Positions 10,123 to 20,110 are shown, numbered from the stretch's first letter. The stretch is DNA of 64,000 bases from Lachnospiraceae bacterium (GCA_024693135.1 JAILLN010000014.1:1-64000); one strand, 5' to 3'. Numbers and translations: made by a program. Notes: generated by a model not told the origin, from the sequence alone.

Positions 10123-10424
10123 AGCACTCAGTATGGGCTTATATCCTCATCATGATACTTACCACGAATTTCATCCGCATCGTGCCGCTGACCCTCATCC
10201 GGAAGCAGATCAAAAGCCCCTTCATCCAAAGCTTCCTTTACTATGTGCCCTATGTGACCCTGGCGGTCATGACCTTCCCCGCCATTCTGGATGCCACGCA
10301 GAGCCCCATGGCAGGCCTTGCCGCCCTGGTCATCGGGATCATCTCTGCCTGGGCAGGCCTCGGTCTTTTTCCGGTATCGGTCATCTGCTGTATTTCCGTA
10401 TTTCTTCTGGAATTCCTGCTCTGA
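10119..10424 (+). CDS. azlD: AzlD-family branched-chain amino acid transport protein
   Basis: 101-aa membrane protein: FIRIVPLTLIRKQIKSPFIQSFLYYVPYVTLAVMTFPAIL. Confidence 0.88.
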   Translation: MKHSVWAYILIMILTTNFIRIVPLTLIRKQIKSPFIQSFLYYVPYVTLAVMTFPAILDATQSPMAGLAALVIGIISAWAGLGLFPVSVICCISVFLLEFLL

Positions 10425-10445
10425 TCCGAAAAAATACGGAAGCGT

Positions 10446-10475
10446 TTGACATCCCTCTCGGAAAACCCTTATAAT
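10446..10475 (+). promoter_or_regulatory. Sigma-A-type promoter upstream of the ABC substrate-binding protein gene
   Basis: TTGACA (10446-10451), 18-nt spacer, TATAAT (10470-10475). Confidence 0.7.
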
Positions 10476-10509
10476 ACGCTTTGAAGCTTGAATCAGCAGA
10501 CTATGAAAA

Positions 10510-11739
10510 ATGGAGGAAATCATGAAAAAGTACGGACTGATGAAGAAATGCATCTCGGCTGCCCTTAGCTTAAGCCTGATGGTCAGCCTTTCGGCATGCG
10601 GCGGTGCGGCTCCTGCGGCTTCCGGCGGTGCTTCCCAGGGCGGCGCGGCCGCAATTAAGATCGGAGGCTCCGGCCCCCTGACCGGACCTGCGGCGGTTTA
10701 TGGCAATGCAGTGAAGGCCGCGGCTGAGCTGGCCGTAGAAGAGATCAATGCGAAGGGCGGCCTGCAGTTTGAGCTGCGCTTCGAGGATGATACCCATGAT
10801 GCAGAAAAAGCCGTCACGGCTTACGGCGTGCTGAAGGATTGGGGCATGCAGGCCTCCCTGGGCACCGTGACCTCGGCTCCGGGAGCGGCAGTATCTCAGA
10901 TGTATCAGGATGACGGCATCTTTGCCCTCTCTCCTTCCGCCTCTTCCCTGGCCGTGATCTACCATGATTCTGACAATGCGTCAGACCCTTACGGCAATGT
11001 GTTCCAGATGTGCTTTACCGACCCGAACCAGGGGATCGCAAGTGCGGATTATCTGCAGTCTCATCCGGATCTCGGCTCCAAGATCGCCATCATCTACAAG
11101 AATGACGACAATTATTCCAGCGGTGTATACGCGAAATTCAAGAGCCAGGCGGATGTCAACGGACTTGAGGTCGTATATGAGGGTACCTTTGATGATTCCA
11201 ATGCATCCGATTTCACGGTGCAGCTGAAGAAGGCCCAGGATGCAGGAGCAGACCTGGTCTTCCTTCCGATCTACTACGATCCGGCATCCCTGATCCTGAC
11301 CCAGGCCAACCAGATGGGCTATGCTCCTACCTTCTTCGGCGTGGACGGCATGGACGGCATCCTGACCCTGGAAGGCTTCGATACCTCCCTGGCAGAGGGC
11401 GTATATCTCTTGACCCCCTTCTCGGCCGATGCCAATGATGACCTGACCCAGAACTTCACAAAGAATTACCGCACCCGCATGAAGGATGAGATCCCGAATC
11501 AGTTCGCGGCCGATGCCTATGACTGTGTCTATGCCATAGCCCAGGCCTGCGAGGCGGCCGGGATCAAGGCGGACATGAGCCCCCAGGATGTGTGCGATGC
11601 CTTAAAGCAGCAGTTCACCTCCATGACCTTCAACGGGCTTACCGGACAGAACGTGACATGGTCTGAGAGCGGCGAGGTTTCCAAGTCTCCCAAGGCCGTC
11701 ATGATCCAGAACGGCGTATATGTAGGCGTGGACGACTGA
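10510..11739 (+). CDS. Branched-chain amino acid ABC transporter substrate-binding lipoprotein
   Basis: Lipobox region LSLMVSLSACGG; periplasmic-binding fold sequence IKIGGSGPLTGPAAVYGNAVKAAAELAVEEINAKGG. Confidence 0.92.
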   Translation: MEEIMKKYGLMKKCISAALSLSLMVSLSACGGAAPAASGGASQGGAAAIKIGGSGPLTGPAAVYGNAVKAAAELAVEEINAKGGLQFELRFEDDTHDAEKAVTAYGVLKDWGMQASLGTVTSAPGAAVSQMYQDDGIFALSPSASSLAVIYHDSDNASDPYGNVFQMCFTDPNQGIASADYLQSHPDLGSKIAIIYKNDDNYSSGVYAKFKSQADVNGLEVVYEGTFDDSNASDFTVQLKKAQDAGADLVFLPIYYDPASLILTQANQMGYAPTFFGVDGMDGILTLEGFDTSLAEGVYLLTPFSADANDDLTQNFTKNYRTRMKDEIPNQFAADAYDCVYAIAQACEAAGIKADMSPQDVCDALKQQFTSMTFNGLTGQNVTWSESGEVSKSPKAVMIQNGVYVGVDD

Positions 11740-11770
11740 TCCTCATTCGCCCCTTTACCGTAGGTTTATC

Positions 11771-11804
11771 AAAGGCTGCCAATGAGGTTTCTTTGGCAGC
11801 CTTT
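11771..11804 (+). promoter_or_regulatory. Intercistronic stem-loop between substrate-binding protein and livH
   Basis: AAAGGCTGCCAA-tgaggtttc-TTTGGCAGCCTTT inverted repeat, no long T-tract afterwards. Confidence 0.6.
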
Positions 11805-11828
11805 ATCCATGAAAGCAGGTGATGATCT

Positions 11829-12704
11829 TTGGATTTTCTCTCATACTTGATTAACGGCTTGAGCCTCGGCAGCGTATATGCCATCATCGCCCTGGGCTAT
11901 ACCATGGTCTACGGCATCGCAAAGATGCTGAATTTCGCCCATGGCGACGTCATCATGGTGGGTGCTTATGTGGTGTTTTTTGCCATCAGCTCCTTCCACA
12001 TGCCCCTGGCAGTAGGACTTCTGCTGTCCATCGCTGTCTGCACGGTCTTAGGCATCACCATCGAGCGGCTTGCCTATAAACCCCTGCGCCAGGCCTCCAG
12101 CCTCTCGGTGCTGATCACTGCCATCGGGGTCAGCTATTTCCTCCAGAATGCCGCTCAGCTTTTCTGGTCTTCCTCCACCAAGGTGTTTCCCTCTGTCCTT
12201 TCCAACGGAGCGCTTCAGCTTGGCGGACTTTCCATCTCCTACCTGACCCTCGTGACCATCGGCACCTGTATCCTGGTGATGGCCTGCCTGATGCTCTTTA
12301 TCAACCATACCTCTACGGGACGGGCCATGCGTGCCTGCTCGGAGGATAAGGGCGCGGCCACCCTGATGGGGATCAACGTGAACCTCATCATTTCCATCAC
12401 CTTCGCCATCGGCTCCGGACTCGCGGCCATTGCCTCCGTGCTCCTGTGTGCGGCATATCCCTCGGTATATCCCACCCTGGGCGCCATGCCCGGCATCAAG
12501 GCCTTCACCGCAGCGGTCTTTGGCGGCATCGGCTCCATCCCGGGAGCCTTTCTGGGAGGCCTGCTTTTGGGGATCATCGAGATCTTCGCGAAGGCTTATA
12601 TCTCCACCCAGCTTTCCGATGCCATCGTTTTTGCCGTACTGATCATCGTTCTGCTCATCCGTCCCACCGGGCTTTTGGGCAGGCGCATCCGGGAAAAGGT
12701 CTGA
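11829..12704 (+). CDS. livH: Branched-chain amino acid ABC transporter permease LivH
   Basis: SLGSVYAIIALGYTMVYGIAKMLNFAHGDVIMVGAY signature. Confidence 0.92.
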   Translation: MDFLSYLINGLSLGSVYAIIALGYTMVYGIAKMLNFAHGDVIMVGAYVVFFAISSFHMPLAVGLLLSIAVCTVLGITIERLAYKPLRQASSLSVLITAIGVSYFLQNAAQLFWSSSTKVFPSVLSNGALQLGGLSISYLTLVTIGTCILVMACLMLFINHTSTGRAMRACSEDKGAATLMGINVNLIISITFAIGSGLAAIASVLLCAAYPSVYPTLGAMPGIKAFTAAVFGGIGSIPGAFLGGLLLGIIEIFAKAYISTQLSDAIVFAVLIIVLLIRPTGLLGRRIREKV

Positions 12705-12716
12705 AAGGAGGAAGAG

Positions 12717-13787
12717 ATGAAAAAGAAAAACCCTTTCGGCAGGATCCTTGAGCGTGACCAGGGCAGACGGGCTCTGTCCTTCATCCTGATCACGGCACTC
12801 TATCTCATCATGGAGGCCATGATGCGCTCCGGCAATCTCTCCAGCCTCTTTCAGAGCCTCCTGGTCCCGGTATGCTGCTATATCGTGGCGGCCATCGGCC
12901 TGAACCTCAATGTGGGCGTCTCCGGAGAGCTGAATCTGGGGCAGGCCGGCTTCATGAGCGTGGGCGCCTTCACGGCAGTCTGCGTCTCCGGATATCTCTC
13001 CGCATCCGTACCAAGCGGGATCCTCCGGCTGGTGCTTGCCATCCTTGCCGGGATCCTTTCTGCCGCCCTTTTCGGCATAATCATCGGGATCCCGGTGCTG
13101 AAGCTTCAGGGGGACTATCTGGCTATCGTGACCTTAGCCTTCGGGCAGATCATCAAAAGCCTCATCACCAATATGTACCTGGGCTTCGATGAAAACGGCA
13201 TCCAGTTCAGCTTTGTGGAAAATAAGACCAGCCTGGCTCCGGGAGGAAAGATGCTCCTGAACGGTCCCATGGGCGCCACCGGCACGGAAAAGATCTCCAA
13301 CTTTACGGCAGGCTTCATCCTGATCGTCCTCTCTCTCCTGGTGGTCTATAACCTGATCTACAGCAGGAGCGGCCGGGCGATCCAGGCTTGCAGGGACAAC
13401 CGTATCGCGGCAGAGTCCATCGGCATCAATATCACCAGTACGAAGCTTCTGGCCTTTACCGTATCTTCCAGCCTTGCCGGAGCTGCGGGAGCCCTTTACG
13501 GTCTTAATTATTCCACCCTGGTGCCGGCGAAGTTTGACTTCAACACCTCCATCCTGATCCTGGTCTACGTGGTGCTTGGGGGCCTGGGCAATATGACGGG
13601 GACCATGGCGGCCACCATCATCCTGGTGCTCCTGCCCGAGCTGCTCCGGTCCATGCAGGATTACCGGATGCTGATCTATGCCATCGTGCTGATCCTCATC
13701 ATGATCCTGACCAATAACGATACGGTCCGGACGAATATGACCCGGGTTAAAAACAGGATCTTTGCAAAGAAGGAAGGGAGGGCATGA
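12717..13787 (+). CDS. livM: Branched-chain amino acid ABC transporter permease LivM
   Basis: AIGLNLNVGVSGELNLGQAGFMSVGAFTAV and RAIQACRDNRIAAESIGINITSTKLLAFTVSSSLAGAAGALYG. Confidence 0.92.
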   Translation: MKKKNPFGRILERDQGRRALSFILITALYLIMEAMMRSGNLSSLFQSLLVPVCCYIVAAIGLNLNVGVSGELNLGQAGFMSVGAFTAVCVSGYLSASVPSGILRLVLAILAGILSAALFGIIIGIPVLKLQGDYLAIVTLAFGQIIKSLITNMYLGFDENGIQFSFVENKTSLAPGGKMLLNGPMGATGTEKISNFTAGFILIVLSLLVVYNLIYSRSGRAIQACRDNRIAAESIGINITSTKLLAFTVSSSLAGAAGALYGLNYSTLVPAKFDFNTSILILVYVVLGGLGNMTGTMAATIILVLLPELLRSMQDYRMLIYAIVLILIMILTNNDTVRTNMTRVKNRIFAKKEGRA

Positions 13788-14563
13788 GCATGGAACAGGA
13801 AAGAAAAGCCCTGCTCACGGTGCAGGACCTGGGGATCGACTTCGGAGGGCTCACCGCCGTCAACAGCCTGAATCTCACGGTTTACGACAAGGAGATCGCC
13901 GGACTTATCGGCCCCAACGGCGCCGGCAAGACCACGGTCTTTAACATGCTGACCAAGGTATATGAACCCACCCGGGGCACTATCCTCTTTGACGGGCAGG
14001 ATACGGCAAATCAAAGCGTGGTGGACATGAGCAGGGCAGGGATCGCCCGGACTTTCCAGAATATCCGGCTTTTTTCCAAGCTTTCGGTGCTGGACAACGT
14101 CAAGGCCGGCTTCCACAACAGGGAGGCCTATTCCCCGGCTTCTGCCGTGCTCCGGCTTCCCGTCTTTCGTAAAAAAGAAGCCGTCATCGAGGAGGAAGCC
14201 CTGAAGCTCCTCTCCATCTTTTCTCTTTCGGAGGAGAAGGACACCCTGGCCTCAAACCTGCCCTACGGAGCACAGAGACGGCTGGAGATCGCCCGTGCCC
14301 TGGCCACAAAGCCGAAGCTTCTGCTTTTGGACGAGCCGGCGGCCGGCATGAATCCCCAGGAGACCGAGGAGCTCATGGACATGATCCGCTCCGTCCGCGA
14401 CCGTTTTGCCATCGCGATCCTCCTCATCGAGCACGACATGAAGCTGGTCATGGGCATCTGCGAGCGCATCACGGTGCTGAATTACGGCATGATGCTGGCA
14501 GAAGGCACCCCGGAGGAGATCCGCTCCAACCCGGACGTGATCAAGGCATATTTAGGAGAATAA
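13784..14563 (+). CDS. livG: Branched-chain amino acid ABC transporter ATP-binding protein LivG
   Basis: Walker A GPNGAGKTT; GIARTFQNIRLF; LLLDEPAAGMNPQETEEL. Confidence 0.92.
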   Translation: MSMEQERKALLTVQDLGIDFGGLTAVNSLNLTVYDKEIAGLIGPNGAGKTTVFNMLTKVYEPTRGTILFDGQDTANQSVVDMSRAGIARTFQNIRLFSKLSVLDNVKAGFHNREAYSPASAVLRLPVFRKKEAVIEEEALKLLSIFSLSEEKDTLASNLPYGAQRRLEIARALATKPKLLLLDEPAAGMNPQETEELMDMIRSVRDRFAIAILLIEHDMKLVMGICERITVLNYGMMLAEGTPEEIRSNPDVIKAYLGE

Positions 14564-14567
14564 GGAA

Positions 14568-15272
14568 ATGCTTGAAATCAAAGATCTGAGAATCAGCTAT
14601 GGGATGATCGAGGCCATCAAGGGTATCTCCTTCGTGGTCAATGACGGGGAGATCATCACCCTGATCGGCGCAAACGGAGCCGGCAAGACCACCACGATGC
14701 ATGCGATCTCGGGGCTCCTAAAGCCCGTATCCGGCAGCATCCTCTTAAACGGCACGGAGCTTACCCGGATCCCGCCGCACCGGATCGTGAGCCTGGGCCT
14801 GGCGCAGGTGCCGGAAGGGCGGAGGGTCTTTGCGGAGCAGACCGTAGAGGAGAATCTGGTGCTGGGTGCCTATGCCCGCAAGGACAAGGAGCATCTGAAT
14901 GAAGACCTGGATTCGGTCTTTTCTCTCTTCCCCAGGCTCATGGAGCGCAGGAAGCAGCCCTCAGGCACCCTCTCCGGCGGGGAGCAGCAGATGCTGGCCA
15001 TGGGCAGGGCGCTTATGGCAAAGCCTTCCATCCTGCTTTTGGACGAGCCCTCCATGGGTCTTTCGCCCCTGCTGGTCTCAGAAATCTTCCACATCATCGA
15101 GGAGATCAACAAAAAAGGCACCACCGTCCTTCTGGTGGAGCAGAATGCCAAGCGGGCCCTGGCCATCGCAGACCGGGCCTATGTCCTGGAGACCGGCCGG
15201 ATCACCTTGAGCGGCACCGGGGAGGAGCTGGCACAGGATGAACGGGTAAAGAGCGCCTATCTGGGCGGTTAA
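14568..15272 (+). CDS. livF: Branched-chain amino acid ABC transporter ATP-binding protein LivF
   Basis: GANGAGKTT; LSGGEQQMLAMGRALM; LLLDEPSMGLSPLLV. Confidence 0.92.
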   Translation: MLEIKDLRISYGMIEAIKGISFVVNDGEIITLIGANGAGKTTTMHAISGLLKPVSGSILLNGTELTRIPPHRIVSLGLAQVPEGRRVFAEQTVEENLVLGAYARKDKEHLNEDLDSVFSLFPRLMERRKQPSGTLSGGEQQMLAMGRALMAKPSILLLDEPSMGLSPLLVSEIFHIIEEINKKGTTVLLVEQNAKRALAIADRAYVLETGRITLSGTGEELAQDERVKSAYLGG

Positions 15273-15293
15273 ACCACAGAAGATAAGGAGCAT

Positions 15294-15332
15294 GATACCG
15301 TCCGAGGCATACTTTGCTTAAGTTACGGTATC
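15294..15332 (+). promoter_or_regulatory. Stem-loop in the livF to CBS-gene intergenic region
   Basis: GATACCGT ... ACGGTATC perfect 8-bp arms. Confidence 0.4.
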
Positions 15333-15386
15333 CGCATCCGACCGGTGCAAGTCAGAGTTAACCATGCGTTTATCGAGGAGGGAATC

Positions 15387-16064
15387 ATGTACGTAAAGGA
15401 TCATATGACAAAGAACCCCATTACGGTCACGGGAGATACCATGATCTCAAAGGCTGTAGATATCATGGCAAAGAATCATTTCCACCGCCTGCCTGTGGTG
15501 GATGAAAAGGGGAAGCTCACCGGCCTCATCACCGGCGGGCTGGTGGAGGAAAGCAGCGGGGCAAAGAATACCTCCCTTTCCATCTATGAGCTCAATTACC
15601 TGCTTTCCCGGACGAAGGTCTCCGACATCATGATCAAGGACGTCACCACCGTAGAGCCGGACGTCTTCATCGAGGAAGCCTCCCAGCTCATGATCGACCA
15701 TGAGATCGCCGTGCTTCCCGTAGTGGATGGAGACGGCCTCGTCATCGGCATCATTACGGAAAAGGACATTTTCCAGGCCTTCAACGACCTGCTGGGCTAC
15801 CGCCATACCGGCACCCGCTTCATCATCGCCTGCGAAGACCATCCCGGCTTCCTTGTCGGCATCACGAAATGCTTTGCAGAGCAAGACGCAAACCTGGAAT
15901 CCCTGGCGGTCTACCGCTCGGAAAGGGGCACGGAGCTCGTGGTAAAGGCCACGGGAGAGATCTCCGTGGAGAGCATGACCGACATCCTGGAGAAGGCCGG
16001 GTACCGGATCATCGATATCGCCCAAACCCTGCCCTCCGGGGAAGTAAAGCATTTCGACCCCTAA
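15387..16064 (+). CDS. CBS-domain pair protein with C-terminal ACT-like domain (AcuB-like)
   Basis: MYVKDHMTKNPITVTGDTMISKAVDIMAKNHFHRLPVVDEKGKLTGLI...VSDIMIKDVTTVEPDVFIEEASQLMIDHEIAVLPVVD; start chosen after GAGGAGG rather than the upstream ATG. Confidence 0.88.
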   Translation: MYVKDHMTKNPITVTGDTMISKAVDIMAKNHFHRLPVVDEKGKLTGLITGGLVEESSGAKNTSLSIYELNYLLSRTKVSDIMIKDVTTVEPDVFIEEASQLMIDHEIAVLPVVDGDGLVIGIITEKDIFQAFNDLLGYRHTGTRFIIACEDHPGFLVGITKCFAEQDANLESLAVYRSERGTELVVKATGEISVESMTDILEKAGYRIIDIAQTLPSGEVKHFDP

Positions 16065-16196
16065 GCCGGGCCAGCCTCGGCAGGGAAGTAAAGCATCCCG
16101 GCCCCTAAGCGATCCCGCTTCCGTGGCGCAGGAAAGCATTTTGGCCCCTAAGCGATCCCGCTTCCGTGGCGTAGGAAAGCATTTTGACCCCTAAGC
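16047..16196. repeat. 43/44-bp tandem repeat (about 3.5 units) spanning two convergent gene ends
   Basis: Units start at 16047 (44 bp), 16091 (43), 16134 (43), 16177 (partial): AAGCAT(TTT/TTC/CCC)(G)(A/G)CCCCTAAGC(GATCCCGCTTCCGTGGCG(C/T)AGGA). Confidence 0.85.
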
Positions 16197-18569
16197 TAAG
16201 CCTACCTCGGCCGCGAAGGGCTCGAAATCGGACTTGGTGAAGACCTTGCCCACCTTAACAAATTCATATTTGATCGCATTGAGATAATGCTTCATATGAA
16301 CCGTGCCGTCTGACTCCGGATCTGCTACCGCGAGGAAGGCGGCATTTAATATGCAGTTCTTGATATTACCACCGACGAACTCGAATTTCTCTGCCAGGAA
16401 GCGGATATCCACATCATCCGCCAGCGGCGTGTCCTTAGGGATGGTGGTAGTCCAGAGCATTTCCCTGGTATCCACATCCGGGAACTGGAACTCTACGATA
16501 TATTTCATACGCCGGAAGAAAGCCGGATCGATATTGTGCTTGTAGTTGGTAGCCAGCACCGACACTCCGTCGTATGCCTCCACCTCCTGCAGAAGCAGGG
16601 CGGTCTTGTTATTATTGGAGGACTGGTTGCTGCCTCCATCGTCAGACCGCTTGGCAAAGAGAGTATCGCACTCATCAAAGAAGAGGACCACGTTACACTT
16701 CTTGGCCTCCCGGAAGATCATGGAGATGGACTTTTCCGTCTCACCTACGTATTTATCAATAACCTTGGACAGATCCACGCGGTAGAGCTCCAGGTTGAGC
16801 TCATGGGCGATAACCTGGGCGCACATGGACTTGCCGGTACCGGGGGCGCCGAAAAGAAGGATGGAAAGCCCGCGTCCATAAGGGTATTTCTTGGTATAAT
16901 GCCAGTTCTCATAGACCTGCTTGCGGTAGGTCATCTGGTCGATGGCATTCATGATGGTCTCCTTCTGGCTGGCGTTCATGACGATATCATCGAAGCCGAA
17001 ATTCGCCTTGACCTTGGTGGCCTTCTGGGAAAGCTCGGAACTCATCTGGTTATTGCAGCCCTGGAAAAGCTTTTCCCTCTTGATCTGGGGCTCCTGCGCC
17101 ATGGTGGCCAGGCTCTTGGCATGCTTCAGGGCGTCGCTGATCTTGCCCGGGGTGAAGAGGAATTTGGTGGCCATCTCCAGCAGGTCGATGCCCTCCTCCA
17201 GATCATATCCCTTGGCAAAATACTCCCAGCAGGCCTGACGCTCCCCGGTATCCGGGGTGGGAAGCTCCAGCTCCGTATAGCCGGACTTGGTGATCTCCCG
17301 GAAATCAATATGCTCCTTACTCATGGCAAAGACCGTGATGTCCTGCTTATTGAGCTTCGAGAAGGCCAGGTCCATATATCCGAAGAATTTCTCTTTTTCT
17401 TCCTCGCGATAGCTTAAGTCGGTGAGGCAGCAGCAGGAATTGGTGAGGATGCACTCCCTGGCCACCGCCCAAAGCGCCTTGTCCACAAATTGGTAATCAT
17501 AATTAAACAGCTTCTTGCAGTTGATGGCTACCGCGCTGATGCCCCTTTCTTCGCAGAATTTCTTCACGAAGAACTTGCGCCCGCTGCCCTCGTCCCCGTA
17601 ATAATAAAAGATCCGGACGCCCTCGCCGTAGGAGATCTCCATGGCATCCAGCACTCCCTGGTTGGCCATGATGGGATTCAGCTCCTTCCCGTCGGTAAGC
17701 ATGGAGATGAACTGGGAATAGTTTTCATCCAGCTTCTGGGGATTGCGTCCGAACAGGCAGTCGATGACCCGCTTGTCCGGCGACACCGCCGTAGAGAAGG
17801 GCATGCTGCTGATCACGGATAGGGAAAGCACCGGCAGCAGCTGCTCCAGGCAGGCCGACATGTCCCCGTATGCCCCGGTGATGGAAAAATCCTTACCATA
17901 GAAAACCTTGGCCGCTGACTCGATCGTCGGGGAGGAAAGATTTGCATTCTCATTGACGATCTGGAATACGCTGGCATAGTCCGTCTGGGTGGAGGACAGG
18001 ATGCCGCAGGCAAAGCAGAATACCGTAAACGGCTCAAAGGAAAGCTTTCTGCAGAGCTCATAGAAGGGAAGGGATATGCCGCTTTCCGCAGTGATCCTTG
18101 CCCTCTCCTCCACAAAGGCGACCCGGTTTTTGACCTCCATGCCGCCCTCCTCGGCCAGGGCCGCCTCGACCCCGCCGTCTCCTTCTTCTGCCTCCTCTTC
18201 TCCATCGGAAAAGGAAGAAAAGGCGCCAAGGAGGCTCATCAGGTCTTCATCCTCCTCTTCGTCCTCGTCTTCTTCGTCTTCCTCGATCTCATTCAGCTCA
18301 TCCAGCGCACTTCCCCCGCCTTCCTCTTCCTCTCCTTTTCCCTCTTCGTCCTTACGGAAGCGGGTCACCTGAAACCGGCATACGTCCCCTGCCACCTCCA
18401 GATCCGGATAAAGCACGTTTTTGTATCCTCCGTCTCCGGAAGAATAAAGGATCTTCATCTGAGCCAGATAGGCATCCATCGCCGTATTCACGCAGTCGAA
18501 AATATACTGCATGTATTCATCATAATCCCGGAAGGGCACCGTCTTAAGGGATTCGTCGTATCGGTTCAT
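16191..18569 (-). CDS. AAA+ ATPase associated with the contractile injection system (Afp15-like role)
   Basis: 792 aa; LLFGAPGTGKSMCAQVIAHEL (Walker A), NVVLFFDECDTLFAKRSD (Walker B), acidic low-complexity linker around aa 75-115. Confidence 0.85.
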   Translation of the reverse strand: MNRYDESLKTVPFRDYDEYMQYIFDCVNTAMDAYLAQMKILYSSGDGGYKNVLYPDLEVAGDVCRFQVTRFRKDEEGKGEEEEGGGSALDELNEIEEDEEDEDEEEDEDLMSLLGAFSSFSDGEEEAEEGDGGVEAALAEEGGMEVKNRVAFVEERARITAESGISLPFYELCRKLSFEPFTVFCFACGILSSTQTDYASVFQIVNENANLSSPTIESAAKVFYGKDFSITGAYGDMSACLEQLLPVLSLSVISSMPFSTAVSPDKRVIDCLFGRNPQKLDENYSQFISMLTDGKELNPIMANQGVLDAMEISYGEGVRIFYYYGDEGSGRKFFVKKFCEERGISAVAINCKKLFNYDYQFVDKALWAVARECILTNSCCCLTDLSYREEEKEKFFGYMDLAFSKLNKQDITVFAMSKEHIDFREITKSGYTELELPTPDTGERQACWEYFAKGYDLEEGIDLLEMATKFLFTPGKISDALKHAKSLATMAQEPQIKREKLFQGCNNQMSSELSQKATKVKANFGFDDIVMNASQKETIMNAIDQMTYRKQVYENWHYTKKYPYGRGLSILLFGAPGTGKSMCAQVIAHELNLELYRVDLSKVIDKYVGETEKSISMIFREAKKCNVVLFFDECDTLFAKRSDDGGSNQSSNNNKTALLLQEVEAYDGVSVLATNYKHNIDPAFFRRMKYIVEFQFPDVDTREMLWTTTIPKDTPLADDVDIRFLAEKFEFVGGNIKNCILNAAFLAVADPESDGTVHMKHYLNAIKYEFVKVGKVFTKSDFEPFAAEVGLA

Positions 18570-18599
18570 CGCAAGCCTCCTTCGTGCACTGAGCCTTTT

Positions 18600-19916
18600 T
18601 TATGCATCGCCGCCATCCTCCGGGGCGTCTCCTCCATCGCCGCCTCCGCCCTCCGGGCCATCCCCTTCAGAACCCTTTGCCGGAGGCTCCTTCGTGCTGT
18701 CAAGCAGGGATTTCAGGGTCATGGTAGCCGCATCGTCGGCAAGCTTCGTATCGATGGATCGATTCAGAAGGGAAAGGTCGGTCTCAAGCTCCTTCTTTGC
18801 CTGCTTCACGGCCCTTTCCGTCTCTTCATCCAGGCCGTTCTGGGCAAGGAAGCTGTCTGCCATGGCGATGGCATCCTCGCAGCGCTTCTTTAGCCAGGAA
18901 GCCGCCTTGGAATCAATATCATCCCTCTCCGGCTTAAGCCCCAGCTTCTGCAGCCCATAGTTATATTTCTTAAAGCTTTCTTCAAAGTCCTTGTATTCCT
19001 GGGTCTTTTTTGAGGCCCCGGCGGCATTCTTAAGGTCCTGGCCTGCCCCCTCGATCCGCCGGAAGCCGTCCATGTCATAGCCCTTGGATTTACGGAAGGC
19101 CATGCTGGTCTGCTCTACCATGTCCTGCTCCATCCGCTTCTTCATGGTATTGCGTACCTGATTGCCCCTTTCCTTCAGCTTGGATGCCTTGGATACCTCC
19201 TTGGATCCCACGCTCGTCATGTCCATCTCCAGGTTTTTGAATTCTACCCCGGCCTCCGAGCCATTTGAGGTAGGCCTTGCCAGGGTAATGACATGCTCTC
19301 CCCTGGCCGCCAGGAGGGTGACGTAGTTCTGCACCATCAGCTGGTCCGTGGCATGGTCTCCGGTGGCCTTGTAGGCGTACTGCTCCTTCAGGAAGGAACG
19401 CAGGCTCATGCCGTCCACATACAGGCAGTCCAGCACGCTCTGGATGCCCATGTCCCGGTAGAAGCCGCTCCCGCCGTCCTCAAAGGTGCCTGCCCACTGC
19501 TTCAGCTGCATCATGAAATGCCGGCTTGCTTCCTTTGCCTGGGGGGTGAAGGCGCCTTTTTTCATCACGTCTCCGGAAAAGACCTTGAGGTCGGGCCTGG
19601 CCCGGATCACGTCCCGCTTTTCCGATGCCTCGGCCTGCTTTATCTCCTTCTGCACAGGAGCCGCCTCCGGTGCCGGCTTCACCACCGGATCACGCTGGTT
19701 CGGCCTGCGCAGAAGGTCGATGTTGTTTTGGATCAGGGCACGGTTTTGCAGCACGGGGCCATTGTTTGCCAGCTGCTCCGTCATGGTCCCGGCAGACTGG
19801 GCGGAGTCCTCCCCCGTCTGGAATACGGACTTGCTGGTATTGATGCCCCCGGTCTTATTGAGGGCTTCCTGCTTTTTCTGTATATCTCCCAGCTGGAGAT
19901 TTCCACCATCGCTCAT
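18600..19916 (-). CDS. Hypothetical hydrophilic protein; candidate CIS cargo or accessory
   Basis: About 439 aa from MSDGG; alpha-helical, charged, no signal or TM, Gly/Asp-rich tail (GPEGGGGDGGDAPEDGGDA); 30 nt upstream of the AAA+ ATPase. Confidence 0.7.
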   Translation of the reverse strand: MSDGGNLQLGDIQKKQEALNKTGGINTSKSVFQTGEDSAQSAGTMTEQLANNGPVLQNRALIQNNIDLLRRPNQRDPVVKPAPEAAPVQKEIKQAEASEKRDVIRARPDLKVFSGDVMKKGAFTPQAKEASRHFMMQLKQWAGTFEDGGSGFYRDMGIQSVLDCLYVDGMSLRSFLKEQYAYKATGDHATDQLMVQNYVTLLAARGEHVITLARPTSNGSEAGVEFKNLEMDMTSVGSKEVSKASKLKERGNQVRNTMKKRMEQDMVEQTSMAFRKSKGYDMDGFRRIEGAGQDLKNAAGASKKTQEYKDFEESFKKYNYGLQKLGLKPERDDIDSKAASWLKKRCEDAIAMADSFLAQNGLDEETERAVKQAKKELETDLSLLNRSIDTKLADDAATMTLKSLLDSTKEPPAKGSEGDGPEGGGGDGGDAPEDGGDA

Positions 19917-20040
19917 CGCCTCTCTCCTCACTATGCAAACTGCCGCTATTTAAAAATTATAACACTCACGCCCCCTGCAATCCAGTCAAAAGTGTGAGAG
20001 GGGTGCCCTAACGGATGAGAGGATCCCTCTTTCCCCCGGC

Positions 20041-20068
20041 TTGACACGGCAGATGCTTGCGTTACAAT
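20041..20068 (+). promoter_or_regulatory. Candidate promoter for the beta-helix lipoprotein
   Basis: TTGACA (20041-20046), 16-nt spacer, TACAAT (20063-20068). Confidence 0.5.
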
Positions 20069-20110
20069 GGTGCCAGCAGCTTTTATTATCAATAAGGAGG
20101 GATCAGATTT

